A stretch of 18,951 nucleotides of DNA. Origin: an uncultured Lachnospiraceae bacterium. GTDB taxonomy: Bacteria > Bacillota > Clostridia > Lachnospirales > Lachnospiraceae. The translations under genes and the position numbers were made by a program. This document shows positions 1 to 7,833 of this stretch, in pieces (position 1 is the first letter of the stretch; every line of letters begins with the position of its first letter). The notes under the pieces were generated by a model, which searched no databases, was not told the origin of the DNA, and was given only the letters and a program-made list of their open reading frames with translations. The stretch spans positions 1 to 18,951 of the forward strand of contig CACXGR010000106.1 in NCBI GenBank assembly GCA_902767235.1, given 5' to 3'.

Positions 1-45
1 AAGAGCGGCGCGGCAGCCGAGGAAGGAAAGGAGGCCGGCAAATGA
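1..45 (+). CDS. C-terminal end of an upstream gene (partial), probably the partner chromate-transporter subunit
   Basis: The first frame of the window is open from base 1 and encodes 14 residues rich in Ala, Glu, Gly and Lys before a TGA at 43-45. That TGA overlaps the ATG of the next gene (ATGA). Such tight coupling, and the fact that short chromate-transporter proteins usually come as adjacent pairs, suggest this is the tail of the first subunit. Too little is present to identify the family from sequence, so the identity is inferred from context. Confidence 0.5.
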   Translation, partial: KSGAAAEEGKEAGK

Positions 46-608
46 CAACGCTGATCCGTTTGATGTTTGAATTCTTTAAGACGGGACTCTTCTCCGTCGG
101 AGGCGGTCTTGCGACCCTGCCTTTTTTGTACGAGATGTCCGATAAGACCGGATGGTTCTCCCATGCGGATATTGCGGACATGATCGCGATCTCCGAGTGC
201 ACGCCCGGCGCTATAGGAATCAACATGTCCACATACGCAGGCTACAAGACGGCAGGCGTGCCCGGCGGGATCCTGGCCTCCATCGCGCTCGGAACGCCCA
301 GCGTGATCATTATTCTGATCATTGCCAGATTTCTCAAGAAGTTCCGGGACAATCCGTACGTGGAGGGTGCCTTCTACGGCCTTCGACCGGCCTCCATTGC
401 CATGATCACGGCAGCCGGTCTCAACGTGGCCAAAGTGGCACTGATCAATATTCCGGCCTATGAAGCCAGCGGCAATCCGGCGGAGCTCTTCCTCCCCAAG
501 GCTGTTATTCTGGCGATCCTGATCTTTGCCGGTCAGAAGAAACTGAAATGGAGTCCGATCGTGTTTCTGGCGATCTCTGCAGTGGTGGGGGTAGTGCTCA
601 AGTTCTGA
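42..608 (+). CDS. Chromate transporter family protein, short (single-domain) form
   Basis: A 188-residue hydrophobic protein of the ChrA/CHR family (chromate ion transporter, Pfam Chromate_transp). The N-terminal FFKTGLFSVGGGLATLPF segment (about residues 11-28) is the glycine-rich motif typical of the family, followed by an SECTPGAIGINMSTYAGY segment (about 51-68) and further hydrophobic helices to the C-terminus. Full-length ChrA proteins have two such domains. Short ones of this size act as pairs, consistent with the ATGA overlap with the upstream open frame. The ribosome binding site AAGGAGG lies at about 28-34, just before ATG 42. Family membership does not prove chromate export; substrates of short members in anaerobes are mostly untested. 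The gene ends before a hairpin region that separates it from the convergent phosphate transporter. Confidence 0.9.
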   Translation: MTTLIRLMFEFFKTGLFSVGGGLATLPFLYEMSDKTGWFSHADIADMIAISECTPGAIGINMSTYAGYKTAGVPGGILASIALGTPSVIIILIIARFLKKFRDNPYVEGAFYGLRPASIAMITAAGLNVAKVALINIPAYEASGNPAELFLPKAVILAILIFAGQKKLKWSPIVFLAISAVVGVVLKF

Positions 609-629
609 TGAGGGGAAGATCTGTCTCCA

Positions 630-692
630 GAAGGGAAAAGGAAACGCCGCTCCGCAAGACCAAATAGATGCTGTTTGATCTGCCGGAGCGGC
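630..692 (-). terminator. Rho-independent terminator of the Na/Pi cotransporter gene
   Basis: Read on the minus strand, 692-684 (GCCGCTCCG) pairs with 654-646. After a 2x2 internal loop, 681-674 pairs with 664-657 through eight bases including one G.U pair, leaving a 9-base loop. The minus-strand tail from 645 to 630 is T-rich (GTTTCCTTTTCCCTT). On the plus strand the same G.U becomes a C/A mismatch and no T-run follows, so the hairpin favours the minus-strand gene. A second small inverted repeat (GCTGCC at 698-703, GGCAGC at 712-717) lies between it and the transporter stop codon. Confidence 0.6.
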
Positions 693-741
693 AATCTGCT
701 GCCTTTAATGCGGCAGCCCCATAGTCATTTAATTGAATAGA

Positions 742-2388
742 TCAAAGCAGTGTTGTATTCTGCTCGGACAGATCTCTGACGGCCTCCGCCAGGTTGATGG
801 CGTGGTCGGAACAGCGTTCCATGTCGATGCAGAAGTCCGTGAAGAGAATGCCTCCCTTGGGATCGCAGGCCTTCTTGGACATGCGCTCGACGTGTGCGGC
901 TTCGATCTGGTCCTTTGTCTTGTCGACCAGGTCTTCCATGGCCTCCGCATCTTCAAAGCGGTCCAGGAGCTCCTGCTCGAAGACGACCAGGGAGACGTGC
1001 ATGGACTGCATAGTGATGTTGGCAAGCGTGTGAAGATCGTCGATCGCCTCCTGATGCATGGAAGCCTTGCCGGTGCGCATCTGCTCTTCGTATTCGACGA
1101 TGTTCTCGGCATGGTCGGAGATCCTCTCAAGGTCGTCTACAACCTGGATCAGGCGGTAGAGTTTGTTCAGATGCTTGGGAGAGAGATCGAGAGATCGGAG
1201 CTCCACGAGTTTTCCGAGGATCGCGCCGGTCAGGTAATCGACGGTCTCTTCGCCCTGAATAGCCATCTGCCCTTTCTTTTGATCATGATCAAAGAAGCAG
1301 TCGATGGAATACTGAAGGTTGTCGATAGCGAAATGAGCCATCCTGGTCACTTCGCGGTGTGCATGATCCATGGCGATCGCCGCAGGGATCTGCGAGGTAT
1401 TGGTGAGGTAGACCAGCCTCTGGTCCTCGCCTCTTCTGGTCTCCTCTTCGGAGGCGGGGATCAGCCTGCCGGCGAGCTTGACAATAAACTCCGAAAACGG
1501 CGCCAGGACCAGGACGGCGATGATCGCGAAGCAAGTGTGCGTATTCGCGATCTGCCTTGCCACGTTGTTCGGTGACAGGCTCTGAATAAATGTCAGGATC
1601 TGCGGGAAGATGGTTATGAGCGCCAGGATCAGAACTGCGCGGATGGAATTGAACAAAAGGTTCAGGACCGCGCAGCGCTTGCCGTTGCGGTTTGCCGTGA
1701 GGCCGGCCAAAAGGTTGGGCATGACGGAACCGACGGCGGCACCGATAACCAGGTAAACGGCAGTTTGATAGCTGATGATATTCTGCATAGCAAACGCCTG
1801 GAAGATGACCGTTGCAGAGGAGGAACTCTGCAGCAGAGCCGTGAAAGCGATACCGAACAGAACCGTCAGGATCGGATTCTCCAGCGAAGTCAAAAGAGCA
1901 CGGAATGCAGCAGTCTCTGCCAGAGGTGCGATCGCTGACTTCATGAGCGTGATGCCCTGGAAGAGCATACCGAATCCCAGGATGACGGAGCCGACTTCCT
2001 TGAGCGTCCGGTTCTTGAGGAACAGGTTCATGACTGCGCCGATGAACAGGATCATGGGTGCATAGGCGCCGATGTTAAAAGCCGTGATCTGGGCGGTGAC
2101 AGTGGTTCCGATGTTGGCGCCCATGATGACGCCGATTGCCTGGCTCAGGCTCATCAGGCCGGATGTGACGAAGCCGATGACCATGACATCCGTGGCTGAG
2201 GAGCTTTGCACGAAGATCGTCACGGCGATACCTGCCAGGATGGAGGTGACTTTGTTTTTGGTTGCTTTTCCAAGAATGACCCTGAGGTTGTCGCCGCAGG
2301 CATTTTTGAGCCCGCTGGACATGATCGTCATTCCGTAGAGGAATAGTCCCACGCCTCCGAGCAGGATAAAAACATCATAGATTGACAT
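742..2388 (-). CDS. Na+/phosphate cotransporter family protein with C-terminal PhoU-like domain
   Basis: A 548-residue membrane protein of the NptA/YjbB type (Na_Pi_cotrans family), expected to import inorganic phosphate using a sodium gradient. The two inverted-repeat transport units each carry the family's QSSS signature: Q61-S64 (FVQSSSAT) and Q187-S191 (LLQSSSSAT). About eight or nine hydrophobic segments cover residues 1-310. Residues about 350-540 are a helical PhoU-like domain; its two characteristic metal-binding-type motifs are visible as DLERISDHAENI and DMERCSDHAINL. Length and domain order match the family's long form. The start at 2388 is preceded by AAAAGGGGG (2396-2404 on the plus strand) at about 7 bases. 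It lies 3' of the phoB/phoR-like pair on the same strand, with a 185-base gap holding a Pho-box-like repeat, so regulation by phosphate starvation is likely. Confidence 0.93.
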   Translation of the reverse strand: MSIYDVFILLGGVGLFLYGMTIMSSGLKNACGDNLRVILGKATKNKVTSILAGIAVTIFVQSSSATDVMVIGFVTSGLMSLSQAIGVIMGANIGTTVTAQITAFNIGAYAPMILFIGAVMNLFLKNRTLKEVGSVILGFGMLFQGITLMKSAIAPLAETAAFRALLTSLENPILTVLFGIAFTALLQSSSSATVIFQAFAMQNIISYQTAVYLVIGAAVGSVMPNLLAGLTANRNGKRCAVLNLLFNSIRAVLILALITIFPQILTFIQSLSPNNVARQIANTHTCFAIIAVLVLAPFSEFIVKLAGRLIPASEEETRRGEDQRLVYLTNTSQIPAAIAMDHAHREVTRMAHFAIDNLQYSIDCFFDHDQKKGQMAIQGEETVDYLTGAILGKLVELRSLDLSPKHLNKLYRLIQVVDDLERISDHAENIVEYEEQMRTGKASMHQEAIDDLHTLANITMQSMHVSLVVFEQELLDRFEDAEAMEDLVDKTKDQIEAAHVERMSKKACDPKGGILFTDFCIDMERCSDHAINLAEAVRDLSEQNTTLL

Positions 2389-2507
2389 AGATAATCCCCC
2401 TTTTGCAGGCCCCGGCCTTCAGGCCGCGGGCAGTTGATTGAATGCTCGTAAAAAGCACATTCCCTATCCATGATAAGCTATTAATGCCAAAAGAGGGAAG
2501 ACTTTAT

Positions 2508-2524
2508 CGTAAAATTTGTGTAAA
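2508..2524 (-). promoter_or_regulatory. Pho-box-like direct repeat upstream of the Na/Pi cotransporter
   Basis: On the minus strand the sequence TTTACA-caaat-TTTACG gives two hexamers 11 bases apart. This matches the known Bacillus PhoP-binding pattern, TT(A/T/C)ACA repeats spaced by about five bases. It lies about 120-136 bases upstream of the transporter ATG and just beyond the kinase stop codon. A possible -10 (TATCAT on the minus strand, plus-strand 2470-2475) lies downstream. Only two repeats are clear, whereas strong Pho boxes often have four. Assignment to the adjacent response regulator is inference. Confidence 0.45.
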
Positions 2525-2573
2525 AAGGCGGCGATAACGAGAATAACGGAAAAATATATACGAAATATCGCCC

Positions 2574-3989
2574 TCATCTATCCGGAAGCGTACCTGCGGA
2601 ATCGTCAGCACAAACCTGCCGGCTGCCATTCGGCCTCCCGCCGAGCTTCCTGGGAAAGGTAACGGTGAACACCGAGCCCTTGCCGAGTTCACTCGTGACG
2701 CTGATCTGCGCATCGAGGGTGCGCACGGTATGCTTGACGATGGAGAGCCCCAGGCCCGTGCCGCCCACTTCCTTGGAGCGGCTCTTGTCCACTCGGTAGA
2801 AGCGCTCGAAGATCCGGTCAAGATCCTCCGGGGGGATTCCGATGCCGTTGTCCTCGACGGACAGCACAGCGGTGTCGGGAAGACAGGTCACGCGGACGAT
2901 CACATGGCCCCCGCGCTCACTGTAATGGATCGCGTTGCTGCACAGGTTATAGATGATACTGTATAGGGCGTGGGACACGCTGAAGAGTGAGGTGCTGGCA
3001 CCCAGCACCGATACGGTCACGCCGTAGTGCCCGGCGGTGGACGCCAGGCTCTCCACGGCATTGAGCGCGATACGGTAAAGATCCGTCAGCTCCCAGGTCA
3101 TACCGATGCCGCCGCTGTCAAGGCGGGACAGGTCAATGATGTCCTCCACAAGTTCGGACATGCGCTGGGCTTCTGTCCGTATTTTGCCGGCGAAGAGCCT
3201 GCGGGATTCCTCTGTGGGGACCATGCCGCTCTCGAGTAGCTCCGCGTAGCCGGATATGACGTGCAGAGGCGTCTTGAGCTCGTGGGAGGCGTTGGCTGTA
3301 AATTCCTGCCGGATCTGCGAGGTCCGCTCGAGCTCTTCGCGGTCATTTGCGAGCTGCCGCCGCTGGTCGTCCAGGCGCTTGAGCAGCGGCCGGATTTCTA
3401 TATAGGCACTGCGGTTACCATCACTCATGGGGTCGTCCAGATCCAGTGTGTTGAGCGGCTCCACGATCCGTTTGGACAGACTTGAGGCGAGTATGGTGGA
3501 GATGAGGAGCGCGCCGATAAGAATACCCGTCATAGGCAGCAGAAAGCGAAGGAGCAGGTTCCAGATCGTGGCCTGTGTGATGGACAGACGCAGTACAGTC
3601 CCGTCCGGGAGCTTCTGCGCCGTGTAGAGCTGCCGCTCCAAGAGCGTAGAGGAGTAACGAGAGCTCTCGCCATAGCCGGTCTGCAGGGCACTGCGGATCT
3701 CATCGCGCTCCATATGGTTCTCCATGACACCGGAATCTGCTTCGTTGTCGTAAAGGATCCGGCCGTCCTCGGTGATCCATGTGATGCGGAAATCCGTCTC
3801 TCCGAGTCCGTCAAAATACTGAGCGCCGCTGCCCGCGACGGCATGCGCCACCAGTTTGGTCTCGTTGCGGAGCTGATCAAAGTGCTCGTTGGTAAAATGT
3901 GTGTACATAAGAACTGTGATCAGTATGAAAGCCAGCGTCAGTACGGACAGCAGAGCAAAAAAGATTGATCTGGATATTTTGCCGCGCAT
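2574..3989 (-). CDS. phoR: PhoR-like sensor histidine kinase
   Basis: A 471-residue membrane-bound sensor kinase expected to phosphorylate the adjacent response regulator. A first transmembrane helix spans about residues 9-29, then an extracytoplasmic sensor region of roughly 115 residues, then a second helix at about 146-170. The dimerisation/phosphoacceptor domain has the H-box FTANASHELKTPLH with H236. The ATPase domain shows the N-box (N348, N352), G1 motif EDNGIGIP (379-386), F-box FERFYRVDKSRS (394-405) and G2 motif GGTGLGLSIVK (409-419). All catalytic elements are present, so it should be active. The short C-terminal tail after about 450 has no recognisable domain. Its ribosome binding site AAGGAC overlaps the stop codon of the upstream response regulator, so the two are translated from one transcript. 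The PhoR name rests on partner type and the phosphate-transporter neighbour. Confidence 0.88.
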   Translation of the reverse strand: MRGKISRSIFFALLSVLTLAFILITVLMYTHFTNEHFDQLRNETKLVAHAVAGSGAQYFDGLGETDFRITWITEDGRILYDNEADSGVMENHMERDEIRSALQTGYGESSRYSSTLLERQLYTAQKLPDGTVLRLSITQATIWNLLLRFLLPMTGILIGALLISTILASSLSKRIVEPLNTLDLDDPMSDGNRSAYIEIRPLLKRLDDQRRQLANDREELERTSQIRQEFTANASHELKTPLHVISGYAELLESGMVPTEESRRLFAGKIRTEAQRMSELVEDIIDLSRLDSGGIGMTWELTDLYRIALNAVESLASTAGHYGVTVSVLGASTSLFSVSHALYSIIYNLCSNAIHYSERGGHVIVRVTCLPDTAVLSVEDNGIGIPPEDLDRIFERFYRVDKSRSKEVGGTGLGLSIVKHTVRTLDAQISVTSELGKGSVFTVTFPRKLGGRPNGSRQVCADDSAGTLPDR

Positions 3990-3998
3990 ACGCTGTCC

Positions 3999-4664
3999 TT
4001 ACCCGAATCGGTAGCCCACGCCGCGGACGGTGTGGATCGCTTCCCCGCTCTCGCCGAGCTTGGTGCGGAGTGTTCCGATGTGTACGTCCACGGTTCTGGT
4101 CTCGCCGGTGTAATCCTGGTCCCAGACAGAGGAAAGAAGTTGATCCCTGGTGAATACCAGACCGACATGTTCCATAAAGAGTTTGAGGAGATCATATTCC
4201 TTGAGCGTCAGGGCGATCTCCCTGCCGCCGACGAGGACCACATGACGCGAGAGGTCCATCGTGATGGCGCCGTAGGAGAGGAACGTCCCCTGATCCGAGA
4301 AAGAGGTCCTGCGCAGCACGGCTTTGATCCGTGAGACCATTTCCATCATGCCGAAGGGCTTGCAGAGATAGTCGTCGGCGCCCAGATCCAGACCGATGAC
4401 CCGGTCGTACTCGCTTCCTTTGGCAGTGGCCATGATCACAGGGACAGCGGCCGTGGGGGCGAAGCTGCGGAGCTTTTTGAGGATCGTAATGCCGTCTTCT
4501 CCGGGCAGCATGATGTCCAGGAGGATCAGCTCGGGCGTGGCGGTCTGCATCGCCTTCCAGAAAGCGATGCTGTCAGGAAAGCCTTCGGCTTCAAAGCCGG
4601 CTATGGTCAGTGTGTAGATCATGAGATCCCGGATGCTGCTGTCATCTTCAACACAATAAATCAT
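3999..4664 (-). CDS. phoB: PhoB/OmpR-family response regulator
   Basis: A 221-residue two-component response regulator. The receiver domain (about 1-115) shows the acidic pair D7/D8, phosphoacceptor D50 in LLDIMLPGEDG, switch residue T80 and the conserved K102 in CKPF. The C-terminal winged helix (about 125-221) contains TLKEYDLLKLF, the recognition-helix region TRTVDVHIGTLRTKL and the terminal HTVRGVGYRF typical of the OmpR/PhoB class. Phosphorylation by the co-encoded kinase should promote dimeric DNA binding to direct repeats. It is the first gene of a minus-strand pair, 9 bases before the kinase, and has its own extended -10 promoter. Calling it PhoB rather than another OmpR-type regulator relies on the neighbouring phosphate transporter with a Pho-box-like site. 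Confidence 0.88.
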   Translation of the reverse strand: MIYCVEDDSSIRDLMIYTLTIAGFEAEGFPDSIAFWKAMQTATPELILLDIMLPGEDGITILKKLRSFAPTAAVPVIMATAKGSEYDRVIGLDLGADDYLCKPFGMMEMVSRIKAVLRRTSFSDQGTFLSYGAITMDLSRHVVLVGGREIALTLKEYDLLKLFMEHVGLVFTRDQLLSSVWDQDYTGETRTVDVHIGTLRTKLGESGEAIHTVRGVGYRFG

Positions 4665-4709
4665 TGTCGTTCCCCGTTCTGTATGAAATGATCAAATACC
4701 AACGTATGA

Positions 4710-4738
4710 ATTATATCATAGACGGACGTTTGAAAAAC
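4710..4738 (-). promoter_or_regulatory. Predicted promoter of the phoB/phoR-like operon
   Basis: On the minus strand a perfect extended -10, TGATATAAT, has its hexamer at plus-strand 4710-4715. A weak -35 (GTTTTT at 4733-4738) sits 17 bases upstream. The response-regulator ATG lies about 40 bases downstream of the expected start. The -10 lies within a small inverted repeat, TATGA-n6-TCATA (4706-4721). No Pho-box repeat is apparent here. Confidence 0.5.
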
Positions 4739-4872
4739 GGGAGGAATCGTGCGTTTTGAATTTAACGGAGAAAAAATGCCGCGTTCGTATTACAATGAAA
4801 GCGTAGTGCAGCCGATGCAGGGCGCGCAGAGGCGGCAGAAAGAAGCAGACGAAGGAGCGGAACATATACGCT

Positions 4873-7827
4873 ATGAAGGATACAAGAGAAAACAGCAATC
4901 ATATGGAAGGAACGGGCAGAAATGCCGCGGCGTCTGCAGAAGGAGGCGTTTCAGCGCTGGAGCGCAATGTTCTCAGGCTTCAGGCAGCGATCCGGCGCAC
5001 CCGGAAAAGAGCGATCATCGCGACGGTCCTGGCCGCAGTACTGATCCTGGCGACGGCAGCCGGGAACCGGGTGACCTATGACAATGAGCAGGCCATCACG
5101 CTGGCACTGGGGCAGAAGACTTACCGGACCGAGGGCAAAGAAGGTCCGCAATATTTTGAAAAGAAATATACGGATGCGGCGGAACTGCGTGAAGACGGCG
5201 CGGAAATGACCAAAGAGATCATGCGGGAAGGGATCGTCCTGCTCCGAAATGAAAAAGAGGCGCTGCCGCTGCGCAAGGGGGCAGCGATCAGTGTCTTCGG
5301 CAGCGGAGCGGTAAAACCCGTATACAGCAGCGCGGAAGTGACCGGCGCGATGTCCTTTAAGGAAGCACTCGAGAGTGAAAAACTGCGGGTCAACGAAAAG
5401 CTATGGGACTTCACGCAGCGCGGAGGTGGGAACTCCTTCTCCAAAAAGGTGAAGGAGAGCTTCGAGGAGTATTCGGAGGCGGCAGTCGTGGTGATCACGC
5501 GAAGAGGCAGCAGCAGAGACCTGACGGAGCAGGCGGTGACCTATACGGACGAAGAGCAGTCAAACGCCGTGGTCACGGGTGCCGCAGCGCTGCAGCTGAC
5601 GGAAGAGGAAAAAGAGCTTCTTACCTGTGTGAAGGAGAACTTCGACAATGTGATCGTCGTGCTCAATACGGAAAATCCGATGGAAATGGGCTTTTTGGAC
5701 GAGTACGGCTTGAACGGATGCGTGTGGGCGGGCGCCCTTGGACAGAACGGAATGAAAGCGCTGGCGGAAGTGCTCAGCGGCAGGGTCAATCCGTCGGGCG
5801 GTCTTCCCGATACTTTTGTCTACAACAGCTTCAGCGCGCCGGCGGCCGTCAATCTGGGCGACTACACGGTTTCGAACAGCACGGAGAAGTACGGGGATAA
5901 GTATCTCGTATACACAGAGGGCATGTACGTCGGATACCGCTACTATGAGACCCGGTACGAGGACGCGGTGCTGGGGACCGGGTCGGCGGGGAGCTTTGAC
6001 TACAGCGCGGAAGTGGCTTTTCCCTTCGGCTTCGGGCTGTCCTACACCACCTTTGAGCTGAAGAATATGAAAGTGATCTATGGGAAAAAAGGCTATGATG
6101 TCACCGTAGATGTATATAACACAGGGGAGAGAGAGGGAAAGGAGACGGTTGAACTCTACATGCAGAGGCCCCGTACGAATTACGCCTCGGAAAACGGGAT
6201 CGAGACGCCGGCCGTGGAACTGGTCGGATTCGCCAAGACGGGTACGGTGCAGCCGGGTGAGCACGAGAGGGTCCAAATATCGATAACGGACGAAGACTTT
6301 AAGACCTTTGACGCAGAGGGGAAGGGAACCTATATCATCGATGAGGGGACTTACCTGATCACTGCCGCGCAGGATGCGCACGCTGCGGTGAACAACCTGC
6401 TTGTTTATAAGGGACAGGACAAGGCGGCCGCCATGAAGGGCGCCGGAAACAGTGCGCTTGTGGAAAGCATTGAACTGAGCGGAAACAGCAGACAATACGC
6501 CGTTTCCGCAGTGACCGGGGAAAAGGTCGTCCGCGCGTTCAAGGAAGCGGATCCCGTCTCCTTTGACACGGAATTTGTATCCCTGACCAGAGACAACTGG
6601 GAGAAGAGCTGGCCGACCGTATGGCACGGCGGAAGTTACCGGGCGCGCTCCAACTTTCTGGAACTGCTGCGGCCTTCCTACAGCGAGGACAATGATGCGG
6701 AAGCGCCTGTGTATAATACGACCCGCGGAGGAGAGAACACAGGCGTCGCCGAACTCAGGGACCTGGCTTTTGATGACTACCGCTGGGACGCCATATTGGA
6801 TCAGCTGACTTGGAGAGAGACATACTCGCTCGTGCGCAGAGGCGGCGGAATGGTCAATGAGGCAGTCAGCTGCCGCTCGCCCCGGGCGCTGATCGCCGGC
6901 GGCGCGGCCGGCCTTACGGCCAGATACGGATCCGGCAGAGGCGTCGTGTACCCTTCCGCCACGGTCCTCGCCGCGACATGGAATACGGACCTGATCGAGC
7001 AGGCGGCTGTTCTGATCGGAGAGGAGGCGCTTCAGGCAGGCGTGACGCTCTGGGAGACGCCCGCCCTGAACCTGCACCGCACCGCTATGGGCGGCCGCAA
7101 CTGCGACCGCTTTTCGGAGGACAGCTGTCTGACCGGCCGGATGGCGGCAGCACTGTGCCGCGGCGTATCCGCCAAAGGCGTGATCCCTGTTCTGGGCCGA
7201 ATGGTCCTGGCCGACCAGGAGACCAACTATACCGGCGTGATCGTACTGGCCGGCGAGCAGGCCATCCGGGAGCTCTATCTGCGGCCTTTTGAGATCGCCG
7301 TCAGAGAAGGCGGATCCGGCCCGATCGCCATGATGGCCGGGATGAACCGGGTCGGACCGAGATGGTGCGGCGGGCATACCGGTCTTTTGACCAATGTGCT
7401 GCGCGGTGAATGGGGCTTTACGGGAATTGTCATATCCGACCGGATTGACGGGGATACGGCGGAATACGCCGATATTTTGGAAGGTCTGGAAGCGGGGACA
7501 GATATGTGGCAGAACCTCTCCAACAACAGCTATAAGCTGCGCGGAGAGATCCTAACATACGGCGTGCGCGGAAGGTTCCGCCGGTCAGCCGGCAGGATCC
7601 TGCAGAATATCTCCCGCAGCAACGCGCTGAACGGGATTGGGAAAAAGACCGAATTGGTCTACCGAAAGCCTGTATGGATGACGATCCGCACGATCGTAAA
7701 TGTTCTGATGATCCTGCTGACCGCACTCCTTGGCTGGTACGCCTTTGTCCACTGGAGAGGGCTGGTGCGCCTGAGAGGAAAGCTCGCGAAGAAGAAGCGG
7801 GAAATGATCAGAAGAAGAAGAGGATGA
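4873..7827 (+). CDS. Membrane-anchored, domain-permuted glycoside hydrolase family 3 protein with a degenerate active site
   Basis: A 984-residue protein related to GH3 beta-glucosidases/xylosidases. An N-terminal cytoplasmic stretch precedes one membrane helix (about 47-64); a second helix (about 936-958) is followed by a Lys/Arg-rich tail, so the bulk should lie outside. Domain order is reversed from classical GH3: GH3 C-terminal sandwich domain first (about 110-395), fibronectin-III-like domain (about 405-510), then the TIM-barrel domain (about 640-880). This permutation is known in Ruminococcus albus and Butyrivibrio beta-glucosidases. The nucleophile position is kept (D856 in VISDR, usually SDW), as is GRNxxxxSED (741-750). 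The DGPxGL aspartate is replaced (G676), and the Lys-His pair of the KHF motif is replaced by G775-R776. Activity is therefore doubtful. AAGGAG (4852-4857) lies 15 bases before ATG 4873; ATG 4903 is an alternative. No sugar transporter is adjacent. Confidence 0.85.
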   Translation: MKDTRENSNHMEGTGRNAAASAEGGVSALERNVLRLQAAIRRTRKRAIIATVLAAVLILATAAGNRVTYDNEQAITLALGQKTYRTEGKEGPQYFEKKYTDAAELREDGAEMTKEIMREGIVLLRNEKEALPLRKGAAISVFGSGAVKPVYSSAEVTGAMSFKEALESEKLRVNEKLWDFTQRGGGNSFSKKVKESFEEYSEAAVVVITRRGSSRDLTEQAVTYTDEEQSNAVVTGAAALQLTEEEKELLTCVKENFDNVIVVLNTENPMEMGFLDEYGLNGCVWAGALGQNGMKALAEVLSGRVNPSGGLPDTFVYNSFSAPAAVNLGDYTVSNSTEKYGDKYLVYTEGMYVGYRYYETRYEDAVLGTGSAGSFDYSAEVAFPFGFGLSYTTFELKNMKVIYGKKGYDVTVDVYNTGEREGKETVELYMQRPRTNYASENGIETPAVELVGFAKTGTVQPGEHERVQISITDEDFKTFDAEGKGTYIIDEGTYLITAAQDAHAAVNNLLVYKGQDKAAAMKGAGNSALVESIELSGNSRQYAVSAVTGEKVVRAFKEADPVSFDTEFVSLTRDNWEKSWPTVWHGGSYRARSNFLELLRPSYSEDNDAEAPVYNTTRGGENTGVAELRDLAFDDYRWDAILDQLTWRETYSLVRRGGGMVNEAVSCRSPRALIAGGAAGLTARYGSGRGVVYPSATVLAATWNTDLIEQAAVLIGEEALQAGVTLWETPALNLHRTAMGGRNCDRFSEDSCLTGRMAAALCRGVSAKGVIPVLGRMVLADQETNYTGVIVLAGEQAIRELYLRPFEIAVREGGSGPIAMMAGMNRVGPRWCGGHTGLLTNVLRGEWGFTGIVISDRIDGDTAEYADILEGLEAGTDMWQNLSNNSYKLRGEILTYGVRGRFRRSAGRILQNISRSNALNGIGKKTELVYRKPVWMTIRTIVNVLMILLTALLGWYAFVHWRGLVRLRGKLAKKKREMIRRRRG

Positions 7828-7833
7828 CCGGAG

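Noticed and set aside
733..1575. 280-codon plus-strand frame opposite the phosphate transporter
   Set aside because: A shadow of the PhoU-like region; it begins in the intergenic gap without a ribosome binding site and shows no family features.
5560..7377. 605-codon open frame on the minus strand inside the GH3 gene
   Set aside because: It lies antisense to a well-supported GH3 protein, has no recognisable domain and Arg/Gly/His-rich shadow composition. Long antisense frames are expected in GC-rich coding DNA.
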